DNA from: Liquorilactobacillus hordei DSM 19519 | GTDB taxonomy: Bacteria; Bacillota; Bacilli; Lactobacillales; Lactobacillaceae | Reading direction: 5' to 3' | NCBI RefSeq assembly: GCF_019443985.1 | Contig: NZ_CP049303.1 | Location: 496,001 to 560,000, forward strand | Length of the DNA stretch: 64,000 nucleotides | Part shown: piece by piece, positions 17,957 through 27,486 of the stretch | Numbering within the stretch: position 1 is the stretch's first letter | Layout: every line of letters begins with the position of its first letter | Position numbers and translations under genes: made by a program | The notes under the pieces: generated by a model | Database searches by the model: none | What the model was told of the DNA's origin: nothing | The model's input: only the letters and a program-made list of their open reading frames with translations

Positions 17957-17998
17957 GCTTATTAGCGTATGTTAATTTAACCGGAAGGGGAACAAAAA

Positions 17999-18733
17999 AT
18001 GCCAGTTATTGAATTTAAAAAAGTTGAAAAATATTATGGAAAATTTCATGCCCTCAAAAATATTAATTTACAGGTTGAAAAAGGTGAAGTTGTAGTTGTA
18101 ATTGGCCCATCAGGATCAGGTAAAAGTACATTAATCCGCACAATTAATGGTTTAGAAGAGATTGAGGAGGGGCAATTATTAGTCAACGGATATGATTTGG
18201 CTGATAAGAAAACAGATTTGAATCAGATTCGTAAAGATGTTGGGATGGTTTTTCAGCATTTTAACTTATATGATAATAAAACTGTCCTTGAAAATATAAT
18301 GTTAGCACCAAAACTTGTTTTGAAAAGAAATGAAAACGAGAATAAGGAAACGGCATTGAAGCTATTAAAATCAGTAGGTGTTTCGGACAAGACTGCATCT
18401 TATCCAAAACAATTATCTGGTGGACAAAAGCAACGTGTTGCAATTGCTAGAAGTTTGGCTATGAAACCTAAAGCATTATTATTTGATGAACCGACATCTG
18501 CGCTTGATCCAGAAATGATTGATGATGTATTGAATGTTATGAAAGAAATTGCAAGAGAGGGAATGACGATGGTTGTTGTAACACATGAGATGGGTTTTGC
18601 TCGTGAAGTTGCTGATCGGGTTGTATTTATGGACAAAGGTGAAATCTTAGAAGATGCGCATGCTGATGAATTTTTTGAGGCACCTAAAGAAGAACGTGCA
18701 AAGCAATTTCTAAGTAAAATTATCAAGCATTAG
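17999..18733 (+). CDS. glnQ: polar amino-acid ABC transporter ATPase
   Basis: A 244-residue ABC ATPase of the polar-amino-acid uptake group (GlnQ/ArtP type). Walker [10 protein letters not shown] is at residues 38-46, the signature LSGGQKQRV near 139, Walker [14 protein letters not shown] near 161, and the H-loop VTHEMGF near 198. It should energise import through the two permease subunits encoded downstream. It is the first gene of a four-gene operon, with the substrate-binding lipoprotein starting 13 bases after its stop. Glutamine or glutamate is the usual substrate of this gene order; that remains an inference. Confidence 0.9.
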   Translation: MPVIEFKKVEKYYGKFHALKNINLQVEKGEVVVVIGPSGSGKSTLIRTINGLEEIEEGQLLVNGYDLADKKTDLNQIRKDVGMVFQHFNLYDNKTVLENIMLAPKLVLKRNENENKETALKLLKSVGVSDKTASYPKQLSGGQKQRVAIARSLAMKPKALLFDEPTSALDPEMIDDVLNVMKEIAREGMTMVVVTHEMGFAREVADRVVFMDKGEILEDAHADEFFEAPKEERAKQFLSKIIKH

Positions 18734-18746
18734 AGGAGGAGAGTTG

Positions 18747-19574
18747 ATGAAAAGACTAAGAAAAGTGCTGCTTGCACTAGGCATTTTCATTCTTGGAGGC
18801 CTCCTTGGTGCTTGCTCATCTTCAAAAACACAGAACACGTGGAGTGAAGATAAAGCTGATAATACTATTACATGGGGAGTTAAGGCTGATACTAGACTTT
18901 TTGGATTGATGGATGTTAAGACTGGTCAAATTAAGGGTTTTGATATCGATGTTGCCAAAGCAGTTACAAAAAAGATATTGGGTCCAAATGGCAAAGCAAA
19001 GTTCGTTCAAGTTACGAGTAAAACAAGAATACCGTTACTGAAAAATGGAAATATTAATGCAATTATTGCAACGATGACAATTACGCCGGACCGTGAAAAA
19101 ATTGTTGATTTTTCAAAAGTATATTTTGCAGCGGGACAATCTTTATTAGTAAAAAAGGGCAGCAGTATTAAAAATGTTAAAGATTTGAATAAAACGGGGA
19201 CTACGGTATTAGCAGTCAAAGGATCAACATCTGCTGTTAATATTAAGAAATCAGCACCAAAAGCTAAGGTATTGGAGCTTGAAGATTATGCACAAGCATT
19301 TACTGCTTTGAAGTCAGGACAGGGACAGGCACTTACAACTGATAATGGTATCTTGTTTGGAATCGCCTCAGAGAATCCAGGGTATCACGTTGTAGGGGGA
19401 ACATTCACTAATGAACCTTACGGAATAGCTGTGGACCAAGGCCAAACAGAGTTGAAAAATAAAATTAATACGGCTTTGAGTGAGATGAGAAAAGACGGAA
19501 CGTATCAGAAACTGTTGCAAAAATGGTTTGGAAATGTAGCTGGATTTAATTTGAAGGAGGCGAGCCAACAATGA
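18747..19574 (+). CDS. glnH: amino-acid ABC transporter substrate-binding lipoprotein
   Basis: A 275-residue family 3 solute-binding protein. A lipoprotein signal peptide ends at the lipobox LLGAC around residue 22, so the mature protein is tethered outside the membrane. Domain signatures include GFDIDVAKAV near residue 64 and TITPDREKIVDFS near residue 110, typical for glutamine/glutamate or arginine binders. The ATG at 18747 follows GAGGAGGAG at proper spacing; a TTG one codon upstream is also possible. Its stop overlaps the first permease start (ATGA), implying translational coupling. Confidence 0.9.
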   Translation: MKRLRKVLLALGIFILGGLLGACSSSKTQNTWSEDKADNTITWGVKADTRLFGLMDVKTGQIKGFDIDVAKAVTKKILGPNGKAKFVQVTSKTRIPLLKNGNINAIIATMTITPDREKIVDFSKVYFAAGQSLLVKKGSSIKNVKDLNKTGTTVLAVKGSTSAVNIKKSAPKAKVLELEDYAQAFTALKSGQGQALTTDNGILFGIASENPGYHVVGGTFTNEPYGIAVDQGQTELKNKINTALSEMRKDGTYQKLLQKWFGNVAGFNLKEASQQ

Positions 19575-20209
19575 TTAGCGTTTTTCAACAACATGGTCAA
19601 GAATTATTGACAGGACTAGGCAATACAATTTTATGTAGCGTTATTGCCCTATTCTTTAGTCTCATAATTGGCTCAACATTCGCAATCTTTGAGGTTCTAC
19701 CATCGAAGTTCTTACGCGTCATTGGTAGAATTTATATTGAAGTGTTTCGCAATATTCCGCTGCTTGTGATCGGTATGTTCTTTTATGTAGTTGTTCCGCA
19801 ATATATTTTACCTATGGATGGATTTACCGCGGGAACAATTGGATTAACATTATACACTTCTTCATTTATTGCTGAGACGGTTCGAGCAGGAATTCAGGCG
19901 GTCGATAGCGGGCAAATGGAAGGTGCACGTGCAAATGGACTGAGTTTTATGCAAGCAATGTGGCATATTGTTTTACCACAAGCATTTAAGTATGTTATTC
20001 CTCCATTGGGTAATCAGTTTATTAATTTGGTCAAAAATTCATCGGTCTTAGCCTTTGTAGCTGGGTTTGATCTAATGTATCAAGGAGACATGATTGCTTC
20101 TGCGACTTTTGATACTTTTAACACATACATTGCTGTAGGTTTCTTGTATTTAATAATTACACTACCATTGAGTTATTATATGCGATATCTTGAGAAAAAA
20201 TTAGCCTAG
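19571..20209 (+). CDS. glnM: amino-acid ABC transporter permease
   Basis: A 212-residue HisMQ-type permease with about five membrane helices. The cytoplasmic EAA loop that contacts the ATPase reads EGARANGLSFMQAMWHIVLP near residue 117, and the N-terminal half contains RIYIEVFRNIPLLVIG, typical of this family. The start codon overlaps the stop of the substrate-binding gene. It should form a heterodimeric pore with the next gene product. Gene symbol is by analogy with gln operons of Gram-positives. Confidence 0.88.
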   Translation: MISVFQQHGQELLTGLGNTILCSVIALFFSLIIGSTFAIFEVLPSKFLRVIGRIYIEVFRNIPLLVIGMFFYVVVPQYILPMDGFTAGTIGLTLYTSSFIAETVRAGIQAVDSGQMEGARANGLSFMQAMWHIVLPQAFKYVIPPLGNQFINLVKNSSVLAFVAGFDLMYQGDMIASATFDTFNTYIAVGFLYLIITLPLSYYMRYLEKKLA

Positions 20210-20221
20210 GGGGACGGATAA

Positions 20222-20875
20222 ATGAATAGTTTTGCTGAAGCATATACTTGGATAAACTTTCGCTTCTTACTAGAAGGATTGTGGGTCACGGTTGAAGTAT
20301 CTGTCATCTCAATAATTTTGAGTTCAATAATCGGGCTATTTTTAGGAATTGTTAGATATATTCGATATCCTGTGGTCTCAAGTATTGTTGGAGTGATTGT
20401 TGATTTGATTAGAAATCTGCCATTACTGTTATTGATTTTTTTCACGTATTTTGGATTACCAAAAATTGGAATTAGAATGGAACCACTAGCTGCGGCAATT
20501 GCGGCCATGACAGTTTTTGAATCTGCTATGATTGCTGAAATCGTAAGAAGTGGAATTCAAGCAGTTGATACTGGACAAATGGAAGGTGCACGTGCAAATG
20601 GACTAACTTATTGGCAGGGATTGCGTTACATTGTTTTACCGCAGGCATTGAAGAAAATGATTCCGCCTTTGGTGAGTCAATTTATCTCACTAATAAAGGA
20701 TACATCCCTGGCTACAATTATTGTTTTACCAGAACTAATGTATCGAGCACAGATTATTTATGGACAAAACACGAGATATATGATTCCGATGTTCATCGCG
20801 TTGGCTGTTTTATATTTTGTTGTTTGTTACGCACTATCGTTGGTCGCTTCAAGACTAGAAAAACGAATTGGTTAA
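20222..20875 (+). CDS. glnP: amino-acid ABC transporter permease
   Basis: A 217-residue HisMQ-type permease, the second pore subunit of the operon. Its EAA loop, EGARANGLTYWQGLRYIVLP, is nearly identical to that of the preceding gene, and VDLIRNLPLLLLIFFTYF matches the same family region. It starts 12 bases after the previous stop behind GGGGGAC. It ends the four-gene operon; a long-stem terminator follows. Substrate as for the operon, inferred to be glutamine or glutamate. Confidence 0.88.
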   Translation: MNSFAEAYTWINFRFLLEGLWVTVEVSVISIILSSIIGLFLGIVRYIRYPVVSSIVGVIVDLIRNLPLLLLIFFTYFGLPKIGIRMEPLAAAIAAMTVFESAMIAEIVRSGIQAVDTGQMEGARANGLTYWQGLRYIVLPQALKKMIPPLVSQFISLIKDTSLATIIVLPELMYRAQIIYGQNTRYMIPMFIALAVLYFVVCYALSLVASRLEKRIG

Positions 20876-20921
20876 GTTACTAGAACACGATAATAAAGAA
20901 TCAAGTAAAAATAAACATAAT

Positions 20922-21002
20922 AAAAAGAGAATCAAACCGCTGAATTTTGACTTATGAAACATGCTTCCAAAATTCGTTATAGCTAGGTTTGATTCTCTTT
21001 TT
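20922..21002. terminator. bidirectional terminator with repeat-derived loop
   Basis: AAAAAGAGAATCAAACC and GGTTTGATTCTCTTTTT form a perfect 17-bp stem that separates the convergent glnP and hflX genes. The 47-base loop contains TTTTGACTTATGAAACATG, the core of the dispersed repeat, so the repeat has been built into the terminator. Confidence 0.85.
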
Positions 21003-21029
21003 GTATACAGATCTTTGTAAAAAAACAAC

Positions 21030-22283
21030 TTAGTTAGAATAGATAAATTTAGAAAAATATTGTGCTTGGACAGGTGAAACTTCAGCTGTTACGAGACTGC
21101 CAGTAACGGTGTATTCGGTATCAAGTACATTTGCTTGCGAATTAAGCCGTTCAAGGTATTTACCAGAGGCAAAAGGAATTAGAAACTTCATTTTCTGATA
21201 GCCTGGGAAAAGCAGTTTCTTTATTAAATCGGCAAGTTTTTCAAGAGAGGCCGTATTTTGTGCACTATAAGTAAGATTCATACCCTCAATCGTTGGATAA
21301 TTTAGCTCAGCTTTATCGGCTTTATTGTAGGCGTAAATCATTTTTTTGTTGTTAACACCTAATTCCTCAAGAGTCTGATTCGTTGTTGCAATCATTTCCT
21401 TGGCGTGCGGGTCAGAAACGTCGATTACTTGAATTAACAGATCAGCTTCTTTAACTTCAGCAAGAGTTGATTTGAAAGCTTCAACCAAGTTGTGAGGCAG
21501 TTTACTTATGAATCCAACTGTGTCACTCAAAAGAAATTGTTTATTATCTGGAAAACTTAGATTTCTTACAGAGGTATCTAAAGTTGCAAAGAGCATATCT
21601 TTTTCAAAAACTTGTTTAGTTTCTTCTTCAGAAAATAGTGAAAGTAGGCCATTCATTGTGGTTGATTTACCAGCATTTGTATAACCTATGAGAGCTACAC
21701 TTGGCAGATTTGATTTACGTCGTGATTTACTTTTGATTTCAAATTCTTTATCAATTTGTTTTAGCTCTCGTGACAAAAATGAAATTCTGTTCTGAAGTGT
21801 TCGTCTATTTAATTCTAGTTTAGTTTCACCTGCACCACGGTTTGCTAAAGCACCGCTTGCACTTTGCTGATCTAACTTAATATCTGGTGCAACCCTCAGG
21901 CGGGGCATCTTATATTTAAGACGAGCAATTTCAACTTGAATCTGTGCTTCCTTTGAACGAGCACGATTTGAAAAGATTTCTAAAATAAGTTCAGTACGAT
22001 CCAAAACGGCAATGTCTGTGTCTTTTTCAAGATTTCTAATTTGTGTCGGAGATAGTTCATCGTTGAGAACTAGAAATTGTGCACCGGTCTCACGTGCAAT
22101 CTCTGCAATCTCGGTAACCTTTCCTTTTCCAAGGTAAGTTGCGGACACTGGTTTTTGCAGGCGCTGACGGACATCAGCAACAACATTCATATTATTAGCT
22201 TTTACTAATTCAGCTAATTCATCCATTAAATAATCAAAATTTTCTTGCTGTGCTTCTATACCTGCAGTAATAACTGGAATCAT
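21030..22283 (-). CDS. hflX: ribosome-associated GTPase HflX
   Basis: A 417-residue GTPase of the HflX family, which binds the 50S subunit and splits or rescues stalled ribosomes under stress. After an N-terminal HflX domain and a glycine-rich linker (SGALANRGAGETKLELNRR), the G domain shows G1 GYTNAGKSTT near residue 202, G3 DTVGFI and G4 NKAD. The ATG at 22283 follows AAAGGGGG; the frame is open for 12 more codons upstream without a ribosome site. It is a single gene convergent with the gln operon. Confidence 0.93.
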   Translation of the reverse strand: MIPVITAGIEAQQENFDYLMDELAELVKANNMNVVADVRQRLQKPVSATYLGKGKVTEIAEIARETGAQFLVLNDELSPTQIRNLEKDTDIAVLDRTELILEIFSNRARSKEAQIQVEIARLKYKMPRLRVAPDIKLDQQSASGALANRGAGETKLELNRRTLQNRISFLSRELKQIDKEFEIKSKSRRKSNLPSVALIGYTNAGKSTTMNGLLSLFSEEETKQVFEKDMLFATLDTSVRNLSFPDNKQFLLSDTVGFISKLPHNLVEAFKSTLAEVKEADLLIQVIDVSDPHAKEMIATTNQTLEELGVNNKKMIYAYNKADKAELNYPTIEGMNLTYSAQNTASLEKLADLIKKLLFPGYQKMKFLIPFASGKYLERLNSQANVLDTEYTVTGSLVTAEVSPVQAQYFSKFIYSN

Positions 22284-22673
22284 TATAAATTCCCCCTTTA
22301 CTAATGTTGAGTATAACATTTATCGCAAATATCTGCTGGTGTTGGAGAAAAGATGTTAAAGATGAAAAGAAATTCTAAAGTTTAGCATTTTTTAATCGAG
22401 TCAAAGAAAAATATTAAAAATGTATAGAATCGAGAATAATGTAAGTTCATTATTTATTTTTTAAAGTTAAACATACACTTTACTTTGAATAAAAAGGCTG
22501 ATCCCACCTTTTTTTTTACAAAATTCAAAAAAAGAGCATAAAATAAAGAAAAATGTGGAAGAAATATGAATAAAGTAAGAATTTATACTTGTATTTAATT
22601 TAATTATCATATAAGATTTAATCACTGAAAAAAATAGTTTCTTTTAGAAACAAACAAGGGGAGTAATAGTGCG
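22284..22673 (+). other. intergenic leader region of the opp operon
   Basis: This 390-base AT-rich gap separates divergent hflX and oppA. A weak T-tailed AAAAAGG/CCTTTTT hairpin lies at 22490-22518. TTGTAT (22589-22594) and TAAGAT (22612-22617) with a 17-base spacer are the best promoter candidate for oppA. No further gene is supported. Confidence 0.45.
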
Positions 22674-24299
22674 ATGAAAATAAATAAATTCGCAAAGCTT
22701 GGGACTGTCGTAGCTTTGTCTTCATTATTCTTAGTAGCTTGTGGCTCTAAGAGCAGCTCTACAGCATCAAAGCAAGTGCTTAATTGGAATGAATCGGCAG
22801 AATTGCCAACAATGGATCTATCAACGGCAACTGATGTTGTGAGTTTTGATACATTAAATAATACAAATGAAGGTTTGTATCGCTTAGGCAAGGATAGCAA
22901 AATTGAACCTGGTATTGCTACTAAGACACAAGTGTCTAATAATGGCAAGACATATACGTTTACATTGCGTAAAGATTCTAAATGGAGTAACGGACAAAAA
23001 GTTACAGCTAAAGATTTTGTCTATAGCTGGCAAAGAACCGTTAATCCTAAGACTGCTTCACAGTATGCCTACTTATTCAGTGGTATTGAAAATGCCGATG
23101 ACATTATGAATGGTAAGAAGGCTGTTTCTACATTAGGAATTAAAGCTGAAGGAAACTATAAATTAGTTGTAACATTAGACAAGAAGCTTCCATACTTCAA
23201 GTTATTAATGGGATTCCCTGTATTCTTCCCACAAAATGAGAAAGCAGTTAAAGAATATGGTAGCAAGTATGGGACAGCTTCTAAGTACATGGTATATAAC
23301 GGACCATTTACTCTTACAAAATGGACTGGATCAAACTTAAGCTGGACATTGAAGAAGAACAATAATTATTGGGATAAGAAGAACGTTAAACTCTCAGCAA
23401 TTAATTACAAAGTTAATAAGAGTACAACAACTTCATACAATTTGTATCAATCTGGTAAGTTAGATGAAACAACGTTGAGTGCTGAACAAGCAAAACAGTT
23501 GGCTAACTCTAAAGAACTTGTGATTCGTAAGGGAGCTTCAACATTCTATCTGCAATATAACCAAACGAAGAAAGAATACCAAAATGCTAATATCCGTAAA
23601 GCTATCTCATTGGTTATCGATCGCAAGCAATTTGTAAACAAAGTTCTTGGCGATGGTTCAACAGTGGCCAAAGGTTTAGCAGCAAGCGGTTTAGCTAAAT
23701 TGAATGGTAAAGATTTTGCTGATGCAGCTTCAGTTGACAGTGCTGTAGCAACAAATCGTGCCGAAGCTAAGAAGTTATGGGCAAAAGGCTTGAAAGAACT
23801 TGGTGTAACATCATTGGATATTCAATTACTTAGTGATGATACAGATAAGGCTAAGGACTCTACAACATTCTTACAAAGCCAAATCGAAGAAAACTTATCA
23901 GGTGCTAAGGTTTCTGTTTCAAATGTTCCATTCAAGACACGTTTAGCTCGTTCAGTTAGTGGTGACTTTGGAATTGTAGTTTCTGGTTGGGGCGCTGACT
24001 TCTCAGATCCAATTAGTTTCTTAGATCTCTTTACATCAGATAACTCACAGAACAATGGTAAGTGGAAAAATGCTGAATATGACAAGTTAATTGAAGCTTC
24101 TAAGACAACGGATGCTGCTAATACAACAAAACGTTGGAATGACTTAGTTAAAGCTCAAAAGATTTTATTGAACGATCAAGGGATTTCTCCATTGTATCAA
24201 CAAGCAACCGCAACTTTAGTTAAATCAAAAGTTAAGGGTGTTATCTACAATGCAGCTGGAGTTAACTACAACTTTAAAGACGCATACATTGCAAAATAA
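22674..24299 (+). CDS. oppA: oligopeptide-binding lipoprotein OppA
   Basis: A 541-residue family 5 solute-binding lipoprotein that captures oligopeptides outside the membrane and passes them to OppBC. The signal peptide ends at the lipobox LVACG around residue 23. Family 5 signatures include YTFTLRKDSKWSNGQKVTA near residue 98 and FVYSWQRTVNP. AAGGGGAG precedes the ATG. It is first in an oppABCDF operon; the codon choice is more biased than in neighbours, in line with high expression. A strong hairpin after the stop may separate its level from that of the transporter genes. Confidence 0.93.
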   Translation: MKINKFAKLGTVVALSSLFLVACGSKSSSTASKQVLNWNESAELPTMDLSTATDVVSFDTLNNTNEGLYRLGKDSKIEPGIATKTQVSNNGKTYTFTLRKDSKWSNGQKVTAKDFVYSWQRTVNPKTASQYAYLFSGIENADDIMNGKKAVSTLGIKAEGNYKLVVTLDKKLPYFKLLMGFPVFFPQNEKAVKEYGSKYGTASKYMVYNGPFTLTKWTGSNLSWTLKKNNNYWDKKNVKLSAINYKVNKSTTTSYNLYQSGKLDETTLSAEQAKQLANSKELVIRKGASTFYLQYNQTKKEYQNANIRKAISLVIDRKQFVNKVLGDGSTVAKGLAASGLAKLNGKDFADAASVDSAVATNRAEAKKLWAKGLKELGVTSLDIQLLSDDTDKAKDSTTFLQSQIEENLSGAKVSVSNVPFKTRLARSVSGDFGIVVSGWGADFSDPISFLDLFTSDNSQNNGKWKNAEYDKLIEASKTTDAANTTKRWNDLVKAQKILLNDQGISPLYQQATATLVKSKVKGVIYNAAGVNYNFKDAYIAK

Positions 24300-24327
24300 T
24301 TAGTTGAGTTAAAATAATATTAAAAAG

Positions 24328-24367
24328 CTAATTGGGGGATTAACTGAATATAGTTATCCCCCAATTG
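24328..24367 (+). promoter_or_regulatory. stable intercistronic hairpin oppA-oppB
   Basis: AATTGGGGGATAACT-like arms (24330-24346 and 24351-24366) form a GC-rich stem without a T run behind it. It fits an mRNA-stabilising or processing hairpin protecting the oppA 3' end better than a true terminator. Confidence 0.65.
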
Positions 24368-24453
24368 GTGTATGGTACAAAGTTAGATTATAATGTAAAA
24401 TAAGTACTATCTGTCATAACTTTAGAGTAAGAATTAGAATGTGAGGAAAAAAT

Positions 24454-25383
24454 ATGCGTAAATATCTTTTAAAGCGTGTCTTCTATATGGTATTGACGTT
24501 ATTCTTGGTTGCTACAATTACTTTCTTTTTAATGAAATTAATGCCAGGAACACCGTACTCTAATCAAGAAAAGATGACACCGCAACAGATTCAAATTATG
24601 AATGAGCAATACGGACTGAACAAACCAGTATGGTTGCAATATCTTATTTATTTAGGTGGGATGTTGCATGGAGACTTAGGAACTTCATTCCAATATAGTA
24701 ATCAGCCAGTTTCATATTTGATTTCAAGTAGAATTGGTGCTTCGGCTCAATTAGGACTTCAAGCAATGATTTTTGGTGTTTTTGTTGGAATTATTATCGG
24801 TTCTTTTGCAGCTATTAATAGAAACACTTGGATTGATACTTTATGTACAATTCTTTCCATCATTGGTAAATCAGTACCTAACTTTGTTTTAGCTGTACTA
24901 CTACAATTTTATATTGCTCTTAAATTGGGTTGGTTCCCAATTGCTGACTGGGGCGGCTTTAGCTACACAGTTCTGCCAACAATTGCTTTAGGGGTTGGAC
25001 CACTCGCAGAAACGGCTCGTTTCATTCGAACTGGGATGGTAGATGTTTTGAACTCTGACTATATCGAACTTGCTAGGGCTAAGGGGCTAACAAAATTTGG
25101 AATAGTTTATCATCACGCATTGAGAAATAGTTTAATACCTTTAGTAACATTGATTGGGCCTTATACAGTTGCCCTTATGACAGGATCAATGGTTATTGAA
25201 AATATATTCTCTATTCCTGGAATTGGTGAGCAGTTTGTTAAGTCGATTACAACAAATGATTACCCTACGATTATGGGTGTAACAATGTTGTTTTCTGCTG
25301 GACTAGTTGTTGTTATCTTACTGACAGATATTGTTTATGGAATTATTGATCCAAGGATCAGACTAAGCGGAAATGGAGATTAA
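24454..25383 (+). CDS. oppB: oligopeptide ABC transporter permease OppB
   Basis: A 309-residue six-helix permease of the DppB/OppB family. The EAA loop is ARAKGLTKFGIVYHHALRNS near residue 208, and the N-terminal MRKYLLKRVFYMVLTLFLVA segment plus PGTPYSN are family-typical. It forms the peptide channel with OppC. It is 154 bases after oppA, beyond the hairpin, and its end overlaps the upstream region of oppC. Confidence 0.92.
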   Translation: MRKYLLKRVFYMVLTLFLVATITFFLMKLMPGTPYSNQEKMTPQQIQIMNEQYGLNKPVWLQYLIYLGGMLHGDLGTSFQYSNQPVSYLISSRIGASAQLGLQAMIFGVFVGIIIGSFAAINRNTWIDTLCTILSIIGKSVPNFVLAVLLQFYIALKLGWFPIADWGGFSYTVLPTIALGVGPLAETARFIRTGMVDVLNSDYIELARAKGLTKFGIVYHHALRNSLIPLVTLIGPYTVALMTGSMVIENIFSIPGIGEQFVKSITTNDYPTIMGVTMLFSAGLVVVILLTDIVYGIIDPRIRLSGNGD

Positions 25384-25387
25384 GCAG

Positions 25388-26413
25388 ATGGAAGAAAAAA
25401 TTAAGTTAAGTCCAGATAGCTTTGAGGCTTTGCCAAAAGCTCAAGAGTTAGACAATGAAAAAATTGCTGCTCCATCACTAACCTTTGTTCAAGATGCTTG
25501 GCGCCGTTTAAAAATGAATAAAGGCGCATTTATCTCACTTTGGATTATTGTTTTGATGATGCTTGTGGCTTTTGGTTCATCATTCTTTATTGATCATGAC
25601 TCATTAGTAAAGTCATCACCCAATTATGCTAACTTACCGGCTAAAATCCCTGGTGTTCCAATTAATGGGTTAAACGGAAAATTAAAGGTCTCAGGTGAAT
25701 GGGTGGATGAATATAAACAAAATAATATTCCTACAAATAAGTACTTCGTTTTAGGAACGGATTACTTAGGACGTTCACTTGCTGAAAGAATTATCTATGG
25801 TACAAAGGTTTCATTAATCGTAGCGCTTGTAGCCACTTTCTTTGATTTAACCATTGGGGTTACATATGGGATTGTATCCGGTTGGAAGGGAGGACGAGTT
25901 GATAATGTGATGCAACGTATTATTGAAGTCATCTCGTCCGTTCCAAGTTTGGTTATTGTTGTTTTGATGTTATTGGTTTTAAAACCAGGGATGACATCGA
26001 TTATCGCGGCAATTGCGATTTCAAGTTGGACAACAATGGCTCGAATGATTCGTGCGGAAACCTTACAGCTTAAATCTCAAGAGTATGTGTTGGCTGCTCG
26101 TTCATTGGGCGAATCGGCACCTAAAATAGCTTGGAAACATTTAGTACCAAACCTTTCAAGCATCATTATTATTCAGACAATGTATACTATCCCAACGGCA
26201 ATCTTCTTTGAAGCCTTCTTGAGCTTCATTGGAATTGGTATTAGTGCACCTGAGACTTCTCTTGGTGTGTTGCTTAATGATGGTCAGAAGAATTTCCAAT
26301 TTTTACCATATCAGATGTGGTATCCAGCAATTGTATTGTGTGTATTGATGATTGCCTTTAACTTGTTAGGTGATGGTTTACGTGATGCATTTGATCCAAA
26401 GACTAGAAGGTAG
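25388..26413 (+). CDS. oppC: oligopeptide ABC transporter permease OppC
   Basis: A 341-residue permease of the DppC/OppC family. An N-terminal cytoplasmic region of about 45 residues precedes the first helix, followed by the extracellular FVLGTDYLGRSLAERIIYG block near residue 121 and the EAA loop LAARSLGESAPKIAWKHLVP near residue 235. I favour the ATG at 25388, eight bases after GGAG; an in-frame ATG at 25373 would overlap oppB. It pairs with OppB to form the channel. Confidence 0.92.
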   Translation: MEEKIKLSPDSFEALPKAQELDNEKIAAPSLTFVQDAWRRLKMNKGAFISLWIIVLMMLVAFGSSFFIDHDSLVKSSPNYANLPAKIPGVPINGLNGKLKVSGEWVDEYKQNNIPTNKYFVLGTDYLGRSLAERIIYGTKVSLIVALVATFFDLTIGVTYGIVSGWKGGRVDNVMQRIIEVISSVPSLVIVVLMLLVLKPGMTSIIAAIAISSWTTMARMIRAETLQLKSQEYVLAARSLGESAPKIAWKHLVPNLSSIIIIQTMYTIPTAIFFEAFLSFIGIGISAPETSLGVLLNDGQKNFQFLPYQMWYPAIVLCVLMIAFNLLGDGLRDAFDPKTRR

Positions 26414-26421
26414 GTGGCAAA

Positions 26422-27471
26422 ATGGCTGAGAGAATTTTAGATGTGAAGAACTTGGAAATCAATTTCCACACTTATGCTGGCGATGTCAAAGCCATCCGTG
26501 ATGTTAGTTTTCATTTAGATAAAGGTGAAACACTTGCGATAGTTGGCGAATCAGGTTCAGGTAAGTCAGTTACAACGAAAAGTTTAATGGGATTACTTGC
26601 AAATAATGCTGAAGTTGTTGGCGGGTCAATCATGTATCATGATCAGGATATTTTGAAGAAGTCTGAAAAGGAAATGCAAAATATTCGTGGTAAGGATATT
26701 GCAATGATTTTCCAAGATCCAATGACTTCGTTGGATCCCACAATGAAAATTGGGCAGCAGATTGCTGAACCATTAATGAAGCACAAAAAATTGGATAAAA
26801 AGAAAGCATGGGCGCAAGCATTAGACATTCTTAAATTGGTGGGAATTGTTAATCCTGAAAAGAGAATTAACGAGTATCCTCATCAGTTCTCAGGTGGTAT
26901 GCGACAGCGTATCGTGATTGCAATTGCACTAGTTTGTTATCCAGAAGTACTGATTGCAGATGAACCAACAACTGCGCTCGATGTGACAATTCAAGCCCAG
27001 ATTCTTGATTTAATGAAAGAACTTCAATCAAAGATTGAAACTTCGATTATTTTCATCACGCATGATTTGGGTGTAGTTGCAGGGATGGCTGATCGAGTTG
27101 CCGTAATGTATGCAGGTAAGATTGTCGAATATGGAACGGTTGATGAAATCTTTTATAACCCACAACATCCTTATACATGGGGATTACTGAATTCTATGCC
27201 AACTCTTTCAAGTACATTGTTAGAGGCCATTCCAGGAACTCCTCCTGACTTATTGGATCCACCAAAGGGAGATGCTTTTGCTGCGCGTAGTGCTTATGCA
27301 ATGAAGATTGATATTGAGAAGGAACCTCCTTTCTTCAAAGTTTCAGATACACACTACGCTGCTACTTGGTTGTTGCATCCAGATGCTCCAAAAGTAACTC
27401 CCCCAACCGAGATTGTGCGTCGTCAGAAGCTATTTGCTGAGATGAGCACCAATAAGTCAGTTAAGGCCTAG
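26422..27471 (+). CDS. oppD: oligopeptide ABC transporter ATPase OppD
   Basis: A 349-residue ABC ATPase with Walker A GESGSGKSVT near residue 38, signature FSGGMRQRI near 154, Walker B LIADEPTTALD near 176 and the C-terminal oligopeptide-transporter extension containing HPYTWGLLNSMP and IPGTPPDLLDPP. Compared with many OppD proteins the C-terminal cysteine cluster is absent. It energises OppBC together with OppF, encoded 15 bases further on. Confidence 0.93.
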   Translation: MAERILDVKNLEINFHTYAGDVKAIRDVSFHLDKGETLAIVGESGSGKSVTTKSLMGLLANNAEVVGGSIMYHDQDILKKSEKEMQNIRGKDIAMIFQDPMTSLDPTMKIGQQIAEPLMKHKKLDKKKAWAQALDILKLVGIVNPEKRINEYPHQFSGGMRQRIVIAIALVCYPEVLIADEPTTALDVTIQAQILDLMKELQSKIETSIIFITHDLGVVAGMADRVAVMYAGKIVEYGTVDEIFYNPQHPYTWGLLNSMPTLSSTLLEAIPGTPPDLLDPPKGDAFAARSAYAMKIDIEKEPPFFKVSDTHYAATWLLHPDAPKVTPPTEIVRRQKLFAEMSTNKSVKA

Positions 27472-27486
27472 GAAGGAAGAAGACCC

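Larger units (their letters stand above)
17587..17998 (+). other. intergenic region with terminator and ABC-operon leader
   Basis: The first 90 bases hold a diverged repeat copy (GGAAAAGTTTCGATTTATAA) and the terminator at 17677-17718. The next 200 bases are AT-rich without a supported gene. The last 70 bases contain the glnQ promoter. Confidence 0.6.
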
